DNA from: Arthrobacter sp. 9V
Lineage (GTDB): Bacteria; Actinomycetota; Actinomycetes; Actinomycetales; Micrococcaceae
Direction: 5' to 3'
NCBI RefSeq assembly: GCF_902506065.1
Contig: NZ_LR732912.1
Location: forward strand, 3,982,838-4,046,837
DNA length: 64,000 nucleotides
A program made the translations under genes and the position numbers. Positions 42,642 to 51,383 of the stretch are shown here, piece after piece. Each line of letters starts with the position of its first letter. Position 1 is the first letter of the stretch. The notes beneath the pieces were generated by a model. That model was not told the DNA's origin. It saw only the letters and a program-made list of their open reading frames with translations, and searched no databases.

Positions 42642-43838
42642 TCAGACCATCTTCCACTTGTTGATGCGGTACGAGTTGCCCAACTGCTCAAAGAGTCCGG
42701 GGTGCGCGTCCCAGTACTCCTTGTGGCCGCTGACGCCAAGCATCTGCGGGGTGCCCCACGGTGTCACGGAGAACAGGTTCACGGCCTGAATCGCCTCTCC
42801 GCGGGCGTTGAGGCACGTGAACGCAATGACCACGGCTTGACCGCGGCGGAATTCACGGACCTCCGGCATGCTGGTCTTGAAATCGGAGGTGCATTTGTGG
42901 CCCACCAGGTTTTGGGGCAGCTCGGTGGCGGTCATTCCCTTGAAACGGGCTTCGATGGCTTGGATGGCCTTCTTGACCTCCTCGGGATCCTTGCCGTACT
43001 TGCCTTCCTCGGACTCCGCGAAGAATGCGTAGGCGAGCGCGATGCCGTCGCCATCCGTTTCGACTGTACCTTGGGCTTTCTTCTGGATCTCTACGCCCGT
43101 AGTGGGGTCCTTGGTAATGCCGAACGACTCGTCATGGGTCCACTCTGCGAGGTACTGGAACGACGATTCTCCCGAGACCCACTTGCTGAACAACGGGTCG
43201 CCGTCAGCGGGAACGTTGCTTGGTCCAGCCAAATCGTTCCAGCCCGCGGGAAGGGGGATGGCGTCGGCGGGGATCTCGGACGACGCCGAAGCCTCACTGG
43301 ACGGTTCAGCAGACGGCTCCGCAGCTGCCTCGGAAGCTTCCTCGGAAGACGTCACCGACGGTTGCGGAGTATCAACGGCTGCGGGCTTGGTCATGGACGG
43401 AACCAGCCAGGTGAACGTCACCACCAGCGCAATGATCACGACGACGGCCACACCACCGAGGATGAGGAACAGCGACTTCTTGTTGTGCTCGCCCGGGTTC
43501 TGGCCGGGGCCCGCGGGTCCGCCCGGATAGTTTGGTCCGCCCGGCTGTCCAGGGTAGCCCGGCTGGCCCGGGTAGCCCGGCTGGCCCTGTTGTGCTTGAG
43601 GGTAGCGGTGCACGGTTTCGGCGTACTCGCCGTCGGGATGCTGCTGCGGCTGGTTCGGTTGCTGCTGTGCGGGGAATGCCTCAGTCCGGGCTTCCGGCTG
43701 GTACATCGGTTGCGTCTGGCCCGGCTGACCCTGGCCCGGCTGGTACTGGCTGTACTGGTCCTTGCCGGTGTCGTAGCGCGGCTGCGGCACGCCGTCGGGG
43801 TTGTAGGGAGGCTGAGGCGCTCCGTTGTTGTTGCTCAT
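42642..43838 (-). CDS. single-pass membrane protein with Pro/Gln-rich N-terminus
   Basis: A 398-residue protein. The cytoplasmic first 120 residues are Gln/Pro/Gly/Tyr-rich with GYPGQP units (repeat coding at about 43546-43590). One membrane helix follows (LFLILGGVAVVVIIALVVTFTWLV), then a Ser/Glu/Ala-rich linker and an external domain of about 200 residues (from AGWNDLAG), ending in SYRINKWKMV. This layout is common for actinobacterial membrane proteins of unknown role. ATG at 43838 follows aaaggg; a longer frame to 43973 is unlikely. No neighbour hints at function. Confidence 0.8.
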   Translation of the reverse strand: MSNNNGAPQPPYNPDGVPQPRYDTGKDQYSQYQPGQGQPGQTQPMYQPEARTEAFPAQQQPNQPQQHPDGEYAETVHRYPQAQQGQPGYPGQPGYPGQPGGPNYPGGPAGPGQNPGEHNKKSLFLILGGVAVVVIIALVVTFTWLVPSMTKPAAVDTPQPSVTSSEEASEAAAEPSAEPSSEASASSEIPADAIPLPAGWNDLAGPSNVPADGDPLFSKWVSGESSFQYLAEWTHDESFGITKDPTTGVEIQKKAQGTVETDGDGIALAYAFFAESEEGKYGKDPEEVKKAIQAIEARFKGMTATELPQNLVGHKCTSDFKTSMPEVREFRRGQAVVIAFTCLNARGEAIQAVNLFSVTPWGTPQMLGVSGHKEYWDAHPGLFEQLGNSYRINKWKMV

Positions 43839-44098
43839 GACAGGCCCTTTCACATGCGGTAAGTGGGGACCTGCTGGAGCGCGGCGACATGAAAATCCAC
43901 TATGTCGATCCCCCGACCCACGGTGGTGGCACGCCAGCGCCGCAACCAGCGTAATCCAATCCAAAGCATCCAACGCAAGTCACAAGCGATATCCACATGG
44001 GTAGAACTATCCACATAGGCGGGATCCCAGGAGGTTAAGGGAGCCTTTTGATGAAAGACTGGGACGCAGTGCATGTACAACCCCAGCCGGAGGCAAAT

Positions 44099-44920
44099 AT
44101 GGCAGAAGAAACCACGTCCACATCGGTTTACCGGAACGGCCACGAAATCGAATGCTGGCTCACGGACATGGACGGCGTCCTGGTCCATGAAAACCAGGCG
44201 ATCCCCGGTGCGGCTGAGCTCATTCAGCGTTGGGTGGATACGTCCAAGCGCTTCCTGGTTCTGACCAACAACTCCATTTTCACGCCACGCGACCTCGCGG
44301 CCCGCCTGCGCGCGTCCGGCCTGGAAGTCCCGGAAGAAAACATCTGGACGTCCGCGCTGGCAACCGCCCAGTTCCTCAAGGACCAGGTCCAGTCCTCGGA
44401 TTCGGGCAACCGTGCCTACACCATTGGCGAAGCCGGGCTCACAACCGCGCTTCACGAGGCAGGCTTCATCCTCACGGACACTGATCCTGACTTCGTGGTG
44501 CTCGGTGAGACCCGTACTTACTCTTTCGAGGCGATCACCATGGCTGTCCGCCACATCCTGGCCGGCGCCCGCTTCATAGCCACCAACCCGGACGCCACCG
44601 GACCCTCGAAGGACGGGCCCATGCCGGCAACCGGTGCAATAGCGGCCATGATCACCAAAGCCACTGGCCGCGAGCCCTACATTGTGGGCAAGCCGAACCC
44701 CATGATGTTCCGCTCCGCAATGAACCAGATCGATGCGCATTCGGAGACCACGGCAATGATCGGTGACCGCATGGACACAGACATTGTGGCCGGCATGGAA
44801 GCGGGCTTGCACACCGTCCTGGTACTCAGCGGCATCACACAGCGCGAAGAGATCGTGTCCTTCCCGTTCCGGCCCAACCAGATCCTCAACTCGGTGGCCG
44901 ACCTCAAGAGCCAGATCTAA
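44099..44920 (+). CDS. HAD-IIA family phosphatase (NagD-like)
   Basis: A 273-residue HAD hydrolase. Motif I LTDMDGVLVHE (nucleophile Asp), motif II LTNNS, motif III Lys in VGKPNP and motif IV GDRMDTDI are complete, and the large cap is of the NagD type. It dephosphorylates small molecules such as nucleotides or sugar phosphates. The ATG at 44099 follows ggaggcaaat; an upstream TTG in frame is rejected. A tyrosine-phosphatase-like gene follows after 12 bp, likely one transcript. Confidence 0.92.
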   Translation: MAEETTSTSVYRNGHEIECWLTDMDGVLVHENQAIPGAAELIQRWVDTSKRFLVLTNNSIFTPRDLAARLRASGLEVPEENIWTSALATAQFLKDQVQSSDSGNRAYTIGEAGLTTALHEAGFILTDTDPDFVVLGETRTYSFEAITMAVRHILAGARFIATNPDATGPSKDGPMPATGAIAAMITKATGREPYIVGKPNPMMFRSAMNQIDAHSETTAMIGDRMDTDIVAGMEAGLHTVLVLSGITQREEIVSFPFRPNQILNSVADLKSQI

Positions 44921-44932
44921 CAAGGACAATCC

Positions 44933-45643
44933 ATGGCTGTGCTCAATCTGCGTCCCCTGGCCGGTGGCCGGATACTCAGGGGAAGCCAGCCGTTCGGTTT
45001 GGATGCCGCTGCAACGTCGGGTTTCCTTGTGGAGCACGGCATCCAGGCCATTGTTGACCTGCGGAGCGAGCTTGAGCGCTCGTTGGTTCCGTGGCTTGTT
45101 CAGGATAACGACGGCGGTGGCGCGCCTGCCGCCGTCGTCCCGCCGGCGGTCGAGCTCATCCATAACCCGCTTGATCCGAATGCCATTGCCGGGTCGCTCC
45201 AATCCGTGGAAACGGCCGAGGACCTCGGCGACTTGTACTTGGGTTGGATCCGGCTGCGGCCGGAATGGGTGGGCGATGCCCTGAGGCCCGTCGCCCGCGG
45301 CAAACGCACCCTGGTGCACTGTTCGTTGGGCAAGGATCGGACGGGTGTGGTTTCGGCCATTGGGCTTCTGGCCACAGGAGCAACCGAGGAGCAAGTGGTG
45401 GCCGATTATGCGGCCACTACTGCAAATCTTCCTGACGTGCTGGAAGTCATGGCGGAAACATGGCGGCTGAGTGTCCCTTCAACACCGGCCGGGTATTTCA
45501 GCCCCGATCTCATGGTCCTGCAGAGCCCGGAAGGTGCCATGCGCCATTTCCTGGCCGGTTTTGCGAAGGAGTTCGGCGACGCGCGAAGCTTTCTGCGCGA
45601 GGCGGGCCTCACCGCCGTCGAGGTTGAATCGCTGGCTCTGTAA
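44933..45643 (+). CDS. protein-tyrosine phosphatase-like
   Basis: A 236-residue phosphatase of the bacterial tyrosine/serine phosphatase family (SIW14/PtpB-like). The P-loop HCSLGKDRTG gives catalytic Cys and Arg, after an N-terminal GGRILRGSQPFGLD typical of the group; the Asp general acid may be in NPLDPNA. Some family members also hydrolyse inositol phosphates. It follows the HAD phosphatase by 12 bp and its stop is directly against that of the convergent hydrolase (45643/45644). Confidence 0.9.
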   Translation: MAVLNLRPLAGGRILRGSQPFGLDAAATSGFLVEHGIQAIVDLRSELERSLVPWLVQDNDGGGAPAAVVPPAVELIHNPLDPNAIAGSLQSVETAEDLGDLYLGWIRLRPEWVGDALRPVARGKRTLVHCSLGKDRTGVVSAIGLLATGATEEQVVADYAATTANLPDVLEVMAETWRLSVPSTPAGYFSPDLMVLQSPEGAMRHFLAGFAKEFGDARSFLREAGLTAVEVESLAL

Positions 45644-46768
45644 CTAAGCCGGGCGGATGACTTTTCCGTTCGGCTCTTGGTACGACGGCTCCTCGGGCTG
45701 GGGTGGAAGGGGCTGCAGTTCATCCTGTACCCGTTCCAGCAGCGGCCGGTAGATGCCGCCGTTCCACTGCGGACTTGCGTGAGCGGGCCGGGCACCATCC
45801 GTGCTGAGCGTGGGCAGGGCCATATTGGCTCCAAAGACCTTGCTCCACCCCGCACGCGCCGACTCGTAGTCCACGGTGCCGTCCTTGGCGTTACCGATGA
45901 ATGCCATCCTGGCGCCACCAATTTTTCCCGCCAGCCGGAGGCCGTCAAAGTGGTAGATGTATGCCGACTCGGTCTGTATCAGCACGCTGGAAGGGGCGAT
46001 CGGCGAAAGTTGCTCCAATGATTGGTCCAGGATTTGCCGCCACGTGCGCTCGTCCTTGTGCGCCACCCGCTCCCCCAGCTCATAGCCGCCGCGCAGCACT
46101 GACGGGATGCGGAAGCCGTTCTCATAGAGGAACACCACTCCGTCGAACCAGCTCTGGTCCAGGACATCGGCGCGGCTGAACGGACTGGAATCCAGGACGA
46201 TCAGCTGTGTCTCCAAGCCATGCAGCTCCAGCAGGCGGGCAGCTACCTGGGTGGCGAGCATTCCGCCGAAGCTGTGCCCGTAAAAGTACAGCTTCTCCAG
46301 TTCAAGCTCGCGGACATGGAGGATGATTTCGCGGACGATCTCGTCAACGTCCAGTCCAAGGTTGGAATATCCGACGGCGGCAAGACGTCCACGCTGATGC
46401 AGGGCAGGACGCAGCGAGCTGAGGATCCACTGGGCCTCTTCCCAGCTGGTTTTGTAGCCGGGAAAGAGTATCCAGCTGGCTTTGGGAAAGTACAGGTCCG
46501 AGTACGGATCAGGAACACGGAGGATCTTGGTTGCCCGCCGCTCGGCTTGGACGCGCCGGGTGAAGAGCATGTCCGCTGCAAGCGCCCCGGAAACTCCGGC
46601 CATGATGAGGAAGTTGCGGCGTGACGTCTTCTTCAGCCGGGCAGCGTAGGGCAGGATCCGGGCCCATGAGCCCGGATCCTCGGCCTGCTCCGGCTGTGAA
46701 TCCACCGGCGCGGGGAGGCTTTGGTTCACCTCCGGCGGTGCCGGGAGCTTCCCTACCTGAACGTCCAC
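45644..46768 (-). CDS. alpha/beta hydrolase with internal Tat-like/membrane segment
   Basis: A 374-residue alpha/beta hydrolase: nucleophile elbow YGHSFGGML (Ser about residue 166), with D in LDSSPFSRADV region possible as acid. Residues 48-65 read TSRRNFLIMAGVSGALAA, a twin-arginine-like motif followed by a hydrophobic stretch, after a 47-residue hydrophilic Pro/Glu-rich leader. The protein is thus probably anchored or exported. A lipase or esterase role is possible; no family name is clear. It starts 15 bp after pyrE on the same strand. Confidence 0.8.
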   Translation of the reverse strand: MDVQVGKLPAPPEVNQSLPAPVDSQPEQAEDPGSWARILPYAARLKKTSRRNFLIMAGVSGALAADMLFTRRVQAERRATKILRVPDPYSDLYFPKASWILFPGYKTSWEEAQWILSSLRPALHQRGRLAAVGYSNLGLDVDEIVREIILHVRELELEKLYFYGHSFGGMLATQVAARLLELHGLETQLIVLDSSPFSRADVLDQSWFDGVVFLYENGFRIPSVLRGGYELGERVAHKDERTWRQILDQSLEQLSPIAPSSVLIQTESAYIYHFDGLRLAGKIGGARMAFIGNAKDGTVDYESARAGWSKVFGANMALPTLSTDGARPAHASPQWNGGIYRPLLERVQDELQPLPPQPEEPSYQEPNGKVIRPA

Positions 46769-46783
46769 GCAGCAAGCATAGGC

Positions 46784-47356
46784 TTAGTCGAGGCCCAGTT
46801 CATCCTTGCCGAAAGCGAAGAGGTACGGCACGCCGGTCTCGGCTTCGATCTTCTCTTTGGCCCCGGTGTTGCGGTCAACAATGACGGCCACGGCCACCAC
46901 ATTGCCGCCCGCTTTACGGACACCTTCGACGGCGGTCAGTGCGGACCCGCCGGTGGTGGACGTGTCCTCGAGGACCACTACGTTGCGGCCTTCAACCGAG
47001 GGACCTTCCACCTGACGACCCATGCCGTAGGACTTCTGGGCCTTGCGGACAACGAACGCATCCACGGCACGACCGGCATCGGCGGCAGCGTGCATCACGG
47101 CGGTACCTACGGGGTCGGCACCCATGGTGAGTCCGCCTGCGCACTCAACTGACACGCCGGCGTCGTCGATCATTGCCAACATGACCTGACCCACCAGTTT
47201 GGAGGCCTCGTGGTGCAAAGTGATGCGGCGGAGGTCAATGTAGTAGTCCGCTTCCTTGCCGCTGGAGAGGATCACCTTGCCGCGGACCACCGCCAGTTCT
47301 TTGATGAGTTCAAGGAGGCGGGCGCGGGCAGCAGCAGTATCAGGCGTGGAAGTCAT
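46784..47356 (-). CDS. pyrE: orotate phosphoribosyltransferase
   Basis: A 190-residue PyrE, which joins orotate to PRPP to give OMP in pyrimidine synthesis. The PRPP-binding loop VVVLEDTSTTGGSAL is present, along with YIDLRRITLH and the FVVRKAQKSYGMGRQVEG substrate/Lys loop. ATG at 47356 follows aggagcc. It lies 5 bp after the LacI gene on the same strand, at the end of a sugar-uptake operon, which is unusual for pyrE. Confidence 0.95.
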   Translation of the reverse strand: MTSTPDTAAARARLLELIKELAVVRGKVILSSGKEADYYIDLRRITLHHEASKLVGQVMLAMIDDAGVSVECAGGLTMGADPVGTAVMHAAADAGRAVDAFVVRKAQKSYGMGRQVEGPSVEGRNVVVLEDTSTTGGSALTAVEGVRKAGGNVVAVAVIVDRNTGAKEKIEAETGVPYLFAFGKDELGLD

Positions 47357-47361
47357 GGCTC

Positions 47362-48414
47362 CTAGTTTAGTGGGGCCGCCGTGGTTGCGCGGATCACCAG
47401 GTGCGGATTGACGATCTGGTCAACCGTTCCGGCTTCTCCGTCCACCTGCTGCAGTACAGCTTCCATGCAGCGGCGGCCGAGTTCCTCGAAGTCCTGTTTG
47501 ATGGTGGTCAGCGGCGGCATGAAGAATTCGGCTTCGGGCTGGTCATCGTAGCCCACCACGCTGATGTCACCCGGGACGTGGAGGCCGGCTTCCTGGACGG
47601 CACGGAGAACACCCACTGCCATCTGGTCGTTGGCGACGAATACCGCTGTGACCGCGCGCTGTTCAACGAGTTCAAGCCCGGCACGGTAACCGGATGCTGC
47701 GTCCCAGCCACCTTGGAGCAGGACGTCGGCGCCCAAGCCAGCGTTTTCCAGGGACTCCTGCCATCCTTTGATACGCTCGGCGGCATCAATCCAGTGCGGC
47801 GGGCCGGAGATGTGGGCAATGCGGTGGTGTCCCAAACCGATGAGATGATCCACCGCGAGGCGGGCTCCCAGCCGCTGGTTCAGGGATGCGCCCGTCAACT
47901 GGTTGCCCGCGCCGGCTCCCACAGCCACAATCGGCACGGAAAAGGAAACGTCGCGCAGGGCCGCGAGGACATCAGGGTGTGGAACCAGGATGACTATCCC
48001 GTCCACGGACTGATTCCGGAAGTGGGCGATGGCATCGTTAACGGATTCATCGGTCACTTCCCGGAGGTTAGCGATACTGACGAAGTATCCTGCCTCCCGC
48101 CCCGCTTGCTCCACTCCCAAGAGAGTATTCGCGGGTCCGAATTGGCCTGTCTCGCAGGCGAGCACACCGATGGTCCGGGACCGCCGGGTCACCAGGCTGC
48201 GGGCTGCGGTGTTCCGGCGGTACCCCAGCTGCGCGATGGCTGATTCCACGCGCTGCTTTGTGCGGACACTGACGTTGGGATGGTTGTTCAGGACGCGGGA
48301 GACGGTTTGGTGCGAAACTCCTGCCATCTTGGCAACATCGCCCATGACGGGAGGCCTGGCAGCGGCCCCCGCCCCGGGCTTGACCCGGGGCCGGAGCTCT
48401 CCCCCTGCGGACAT
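47362..48414 (-). CDS. LacI-family regulator of the ChvE-MmsAB importer
   Basis: A 350-residue LacI/GalR protein. HTH PVMGDVAKMAGVSHQTVSRVL and hinge YRRNTAARSLVTRRSRTIGVLA are followed by the sugar-binding domain (TAVFVANDQMAVGVLRAVQEAG; VGYDDQPEAEFFMPPLTTI). The first 23 residues are Gly/Pro/Arg-rich and precede the usual start of such proteins; no ribosome site precedes the ATG at 48414, so coupling to the MmsB gene 6 bp upstream may be used. Its likely targets are the two operators upstream of chvE (52642 and 52733). Confidence 0.93.
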   Translation of the reverse strand: MSAGGELRPRVKPGAGAAARPPVMGDVAKMAGVSHQTVSRVLNNHPNVSVRTKQRVESAIAQLGYRRNTAARSLVTRRSRTIGVLACETGQFGPANTLLGVEQAGREAGYFVSIANLREVTDESVNDAIAHFRNQSVDGIVILVPHPDVLAALRDVSFSVPIVAVGAGAGNQLTGASLNQRLGARLAVDHLIGLGHHRIAHISGPPHWIDAAERIKGWQESLENAGLGADVLLQGGWDAASGYRAGLELVEQRAVTAVFVANDQMAVGVLRAVQEAGLHVPGDISVVGYDDQPEAEFFMPPLTTIKQDFEELGRRCMEAVLQQVDGEAGTVDQIVNPHLVIRATTAAPLN

Positions 48415-48420
48415 GAGCGG

Positions 48421-49704
48421 CTATTTCGCGTCGACCGCGACGGGCTCAGACTTGGCCGGCGTGGACGTTTCGGTTGCCGGCGGAGTGGTCTTCCACTTGA
48501 AACGACGGCCCATGGAGGAGCCTCCACCGGAACCGGTGCGGTTCTTGTTGAAGATGTCGAAGCCGACGGCGAGCAGCAGCACCAGGCCCTTGATGAGCTG
48601 CTGGTAATCCGTGCCCAGGCCAAGGATGGACATGCCGTTGTTCAGGACGCCCATGATCAGGCCGCCGATCATGGCACCGGCTACAGTTCCAATGCCACCT
48701 TGGACTGCGGCGCCACCGATGAAGGCGGCAGCGATGGAATCGAGTTCGAATCCGGTACCGCCGGCGGGCTGTGCCGAGTTCAGGCGGGCAGTGAAGACCA
48801 GCCCGGCCAAGGCAGCGAGGACACCCATGTTAACGAAGAGGCGGAAGGTGACCTTCTTGGTCTTGATGCCCGAGAGTTCAGCGGCGTGGAGGTTTCCACC
48901 GATCGCGTAGGTGTGGCGGCCGAAGATGCTGTTGTTCATCAGTGCCGAGTACACGATCACCAGGACTGCGAGGACGATCAGGACAATGGGGGTGCCGCGG
49001 TAGCTGGCCAGCAGGAACGTGATGATGAGCATCAGTACTGCGATGAAGCCGTTCTTGACGGCAAACCAGGCCATGGGCTCATTCTCAAGGTTGAACTTGC
49101 GGCGAACCCGGCGTTCCTTGAGGGCCTGGAAAAGAATGGCGGCCGTGCCGCCGACGCCCAGGATCACTGTCAGCCATTCCAGGACGGATGTGCCGCCGGA
49201 AATATCTGGCAGGAAGCCGCCACCCAGCGCGCGGAGCTCGTTGGGGAACGGGGTGATCTGCTGGTTCTTGAGGGTAATGAGGGTCAGGCCGCGGAAGATC
49301 AACATGCCGGCAAGGGTGACGATGAAGGCGGGGATGCCCACATAGGCAATCCAGTAGCCTTGCCACGCGCCCACCAGGGCACCCACGAGGAGGCAGGCAG
49401 GGATGGCAAGCCACCATGCCCAGCCCCAATGGACGATCATCACGCCTGCAACGGCGCCGATGAAGCCTGCGATGGAGCCGACGGAGAGGTCAATGTGGCC
49501 GGCGATGATGACCATCACCATGCCGATGGCCAGGATCAGGATGTAGCTGTTCTGGACCACCAGGTTGGTGACGTTCTGCGGCTGGAGCAGAATGCCGTCC
49601 GTGAGTACCTGGAAGAGGATGACGATCAGGATCAGGGCGACGAAGATGCCAACCTGGCGGAGGCGGCTTGTGAGGAAGCCAAGGGATTCTCGTAGGGCGG
49701 ACAT
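48421..49704 (-). CDS. mmsB: multiple-sugar ABC transporter permease (MmsB/GguB type)
   Basis: A 427-residue permease with about ten membrane helices. The motif LAIGMVMVIIAGHIDLSVGSIAGFIGA and GNLHAAELSGIKTKKV (EAA-like) identify the ribose/xylose/galactose (CUT2) family. It has a Gly/Ser-rich basic C-terminal tail (TGSGGGSSMGRRFKWK). The ATG at 49704 follows aaggaatagcg and is 5 bp after the ATPase stop. Works with MmsA and ChvE. Confidence 0.94.
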   Translation of the reverse strand: MSALRESLGFLTSRLRQVGIFVALILIVILFQVLTDGILLQPQNVTNLVVQNSYILILAIGMVMVIIAGHIDLSVGSIAGFIGAVAGVMIVHWGWAWWLAIPACLLVGALVGAWQGYWIAYVGIPAFIVTLAGMLIFRGLTLITLKNQQITPFPNELRALGGGFLPDISGGTSVLEWLTVILGVGGTAAILFQALKERRVRRKFNLENEPMAWFAVKNGFIAVLMLIITFLLASYRGTPIVLIVLAVLVIVYSALMNNSIFGRHTYAIGGNLHAAELSGIKTKKVTFRLFVNMGVLAALAGLVFTARLNSAQPAGGTGFELDSIAAAFIGGAAVQGGIGTVAGAMIGGLIMGVLNNGMSILGLGTDYQQLIKGLVLLLAVGFDIFNKNRTGSGGGSSMGRRFKWKTTPPATETSTPAKSEPVAVDAK

Positions 49705-49709
49705 GTTCG

Positions 49710-51239
49710 CTATTCCTTCTCTTTGGTCATGTAGTGCATGAGGGTTTCCTGGGTGGCTTCGGCGATGGGGACTTCGCCGGTGATGTGGCCTGCGGACAGC
49801 GTGTAGATCCTGTCGCAAATGCCCAGGAGCTCCGGAAGCTCAGAGGAGATCACAATGACGGCTTTTCCTGCCGCTGCGAGTTCCGCGATGATGGTGTAAA
49901 TCTCAAATTTGGCGCCGACGTCGATTCCACGGGTTGGCTCGTCCAGGATGAGGACGTCGGGGTCTGAAAACATCCATTTGCTCAGCACAACCTTCTGCTG
50001 GTTTCCGCCCGAGAGCTTGCCGGTGATGGCAGCAACGGAAGGAGCTTTGATGTTCATGCTCTTCCGGTAGTGGTTGGCTACGGTGGTCTCTTTGTTGCCG
50101 TCCACCCATCCCCGTTTGGCCAGCTTGTTCAGTGCTGCCATGGAGATGTTCCGTTTGATGTCTTCGATCAGGTTCAGGCCGTAGTGCTTCCGGTCCTCGG
50201 TTGCGTAGGCGATTCCGTGCTCGATTGCGTCCGAGACGGTGGAGGTATTGATCTCCTGGCCGTACTTGTACACCTTGCCGGACACCGCCCGCCCGTAGGT
50301 CCGGCCGAAGACGCTCATGGCCAGCTCGGTCCGGCCGGCACCCATGAGCCCTGCCAGGCCAACTACTTCGCCCTTGCGGACGTTGAGGCTGGCGTTGTTC
50401 ACCACCATGCGGGAATGGTCTTGGGGGTGCTGAACGGTCCAGTCCTCAATGCGGAGGACTTCCTCGCCGATGGAGGGGGTCCGGTCCGGGTACAGGCTTT
50501 CGAGGTCGCGGCCCACCATGCCGCGGATGATGCGTTCCTGGGTAATTTGGCCTTGGTCCAGGCGCAAGGTCTCAATGGACTTGCCATCGCGGATGATGGT
50601 GACGGCGTCAGCCACTTTGCGGATCTCGTTGAGCTTGTGGCTGATGATGATGCTGGTGACGCCCTGGCCTTTGAGGTGCAGGATGAGGTCCAGCAAATGG
50701 TCGGAGTCTTCATCATTCAGCGCCGCAGTGGGCTCATCCAGGATGAGGAGCTTCACCTCTTTGGACAGTGCCTTGGCGATTTCCACCAGTTGCTGCTTTC
50801 CAACGCTGATGTGCTGGATGGGGGTAACCGGGTTTTCGCTCAGGCCTACCCGGGCCAACAGCTTGGAGGCTTCCAGGTTGGTCTTCCGCCAGTCCACCCA
50901 GCCGTTCTTGGCAAGCTCGTTCCCGAGGTAAATATTCTCGGCGATCGACAGGTACGGGCTCAGGGCCAGTTCCTGGTGGATGATCACGATCCCGCGCTTC
51001 TCGCTGTCCGTGATGCTCGAAAACTCGCAGGGCTCGTTCTCGAAGAGGATGTCGCCGTCGAAGGTGTTGTGCGCGTAGACGCCGGACAACACTTTCATGA
51101 GGGTGGACTTCCCTGCTCCGTTCTCGCCGCATATGGCATGAACCTCACCGCGGTTGACGTCCAGGGTGACGTCCTGAAGGGCTTTTACCCCGGGGAAGGT
51201 CTTGGTGATTCCTCGCATTTGAAGAATGGGTACGTTCAT
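49710..51239 (-). CDS. mmsA: multiple-sugar ABC transporter ATPase (MmsA/GguA type)
   Basis: A 509-residue tandem ATPase of the CUT2 family. First domain: GENGAGKST Walker A, HISVGKQQLVEIA signature and LILDEPTAALNDED Walker B. Second domain: AGLMGAGRTEL at the P-loop position (degenerate, as usual), LSGGNQQKVVLSKW and LILDEPTRGIDVG. The start at 51239 follows gggaattgacg; 31 codons upstream are rejected. It powers the MmsB permease. Confidence 0.95.
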   Translation of the reverse strand: MNVPILQMRGITKTFPGVKALQDVTLDVNRGEVHAICGENGAGKSTLMKVLSGVYAHNTFDGDILFENEPCEFSSITDSEKRGIVIIHQELALSPYLSIAENIYLGNELAKNGWVDWRKTNLEASKLLARVGLSENPVTPIQHISVGKQQLVEIAKALSKEVKLLILDEPTAALNDEDSDHLLDLILHLKGQGVTSIIISHKLNEIRKVADAVTIIRDGKSIETLRLDQGQITQERIIRGMVGRDLESLYPDRTPSIGEEVLRIEDWTVQHPQDHSRMVVNNASLNVRKGEVVGLAGLMGAGRTELAMSVFGRTYGRAVSGKVYKYGQEINTSTVSDAIEHGIAYATEDRKHYGLNLIEDIKRNISMAALNKLAKRGWVDGNKETTVANHYRKSMNIKAPSVAAITGKLSGGNQQKVVLSKWMFSDPDVLILDEPTRGIDVGAKFEIYTIIAELAAAGKAVIVISSELPELLGICDRIYTLSAGHITGEVPIAEATQETLMHYMTKEKE

Positions 51240-51311
51240 CGTCAATTCCCGCTGACTGGTTGGAACTTGGCCGGGCCGAGGACTCGGACAGGCTCTAAGG
51301 GAGGCTGCGGC

Positions 51312-51362
51312 CCCACCGCTGCGCTGCTGCATAGACTGCGCGCTGCTGCACAGAACGGTGGG
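51312..51362 (-). promoter_or_regulatory. intercistronic hairpin between chvE and mmsA
   Basis: cccaccg (51312-51318) pairs with cggtggg (51356-51362). The inside holds two near copies of gcgctgctgca, so several folds are possible. In binding-protein-dependent transporters such a hairpin often allows much more binding protein than ATPase; that use is inferred here. Confidence 0.5.
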
Positions 51363-51383
51363 ACCACAGGCCGGGGGACGTGA

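Noticed and set aside
43546..43590. short tandem repeats as a regulatory or CRISPR-like array
   Set aside because: The repeat is in frame within the membrane protein gene and simply encodes GYPGQP units; there are no spacers.
43850..45394. 514-codon open frame on the minus strand
   Set aside because: Antisense to the HAD and tyrosine phosphatase genes, which both have full catalytic motifs.
48280..49695. 471-codon open frame on the plus strand
   Set aside because: Antisense to the MmsB permease; very acidic low-complexity translation, typical of the reverse of a membrane protein gene.
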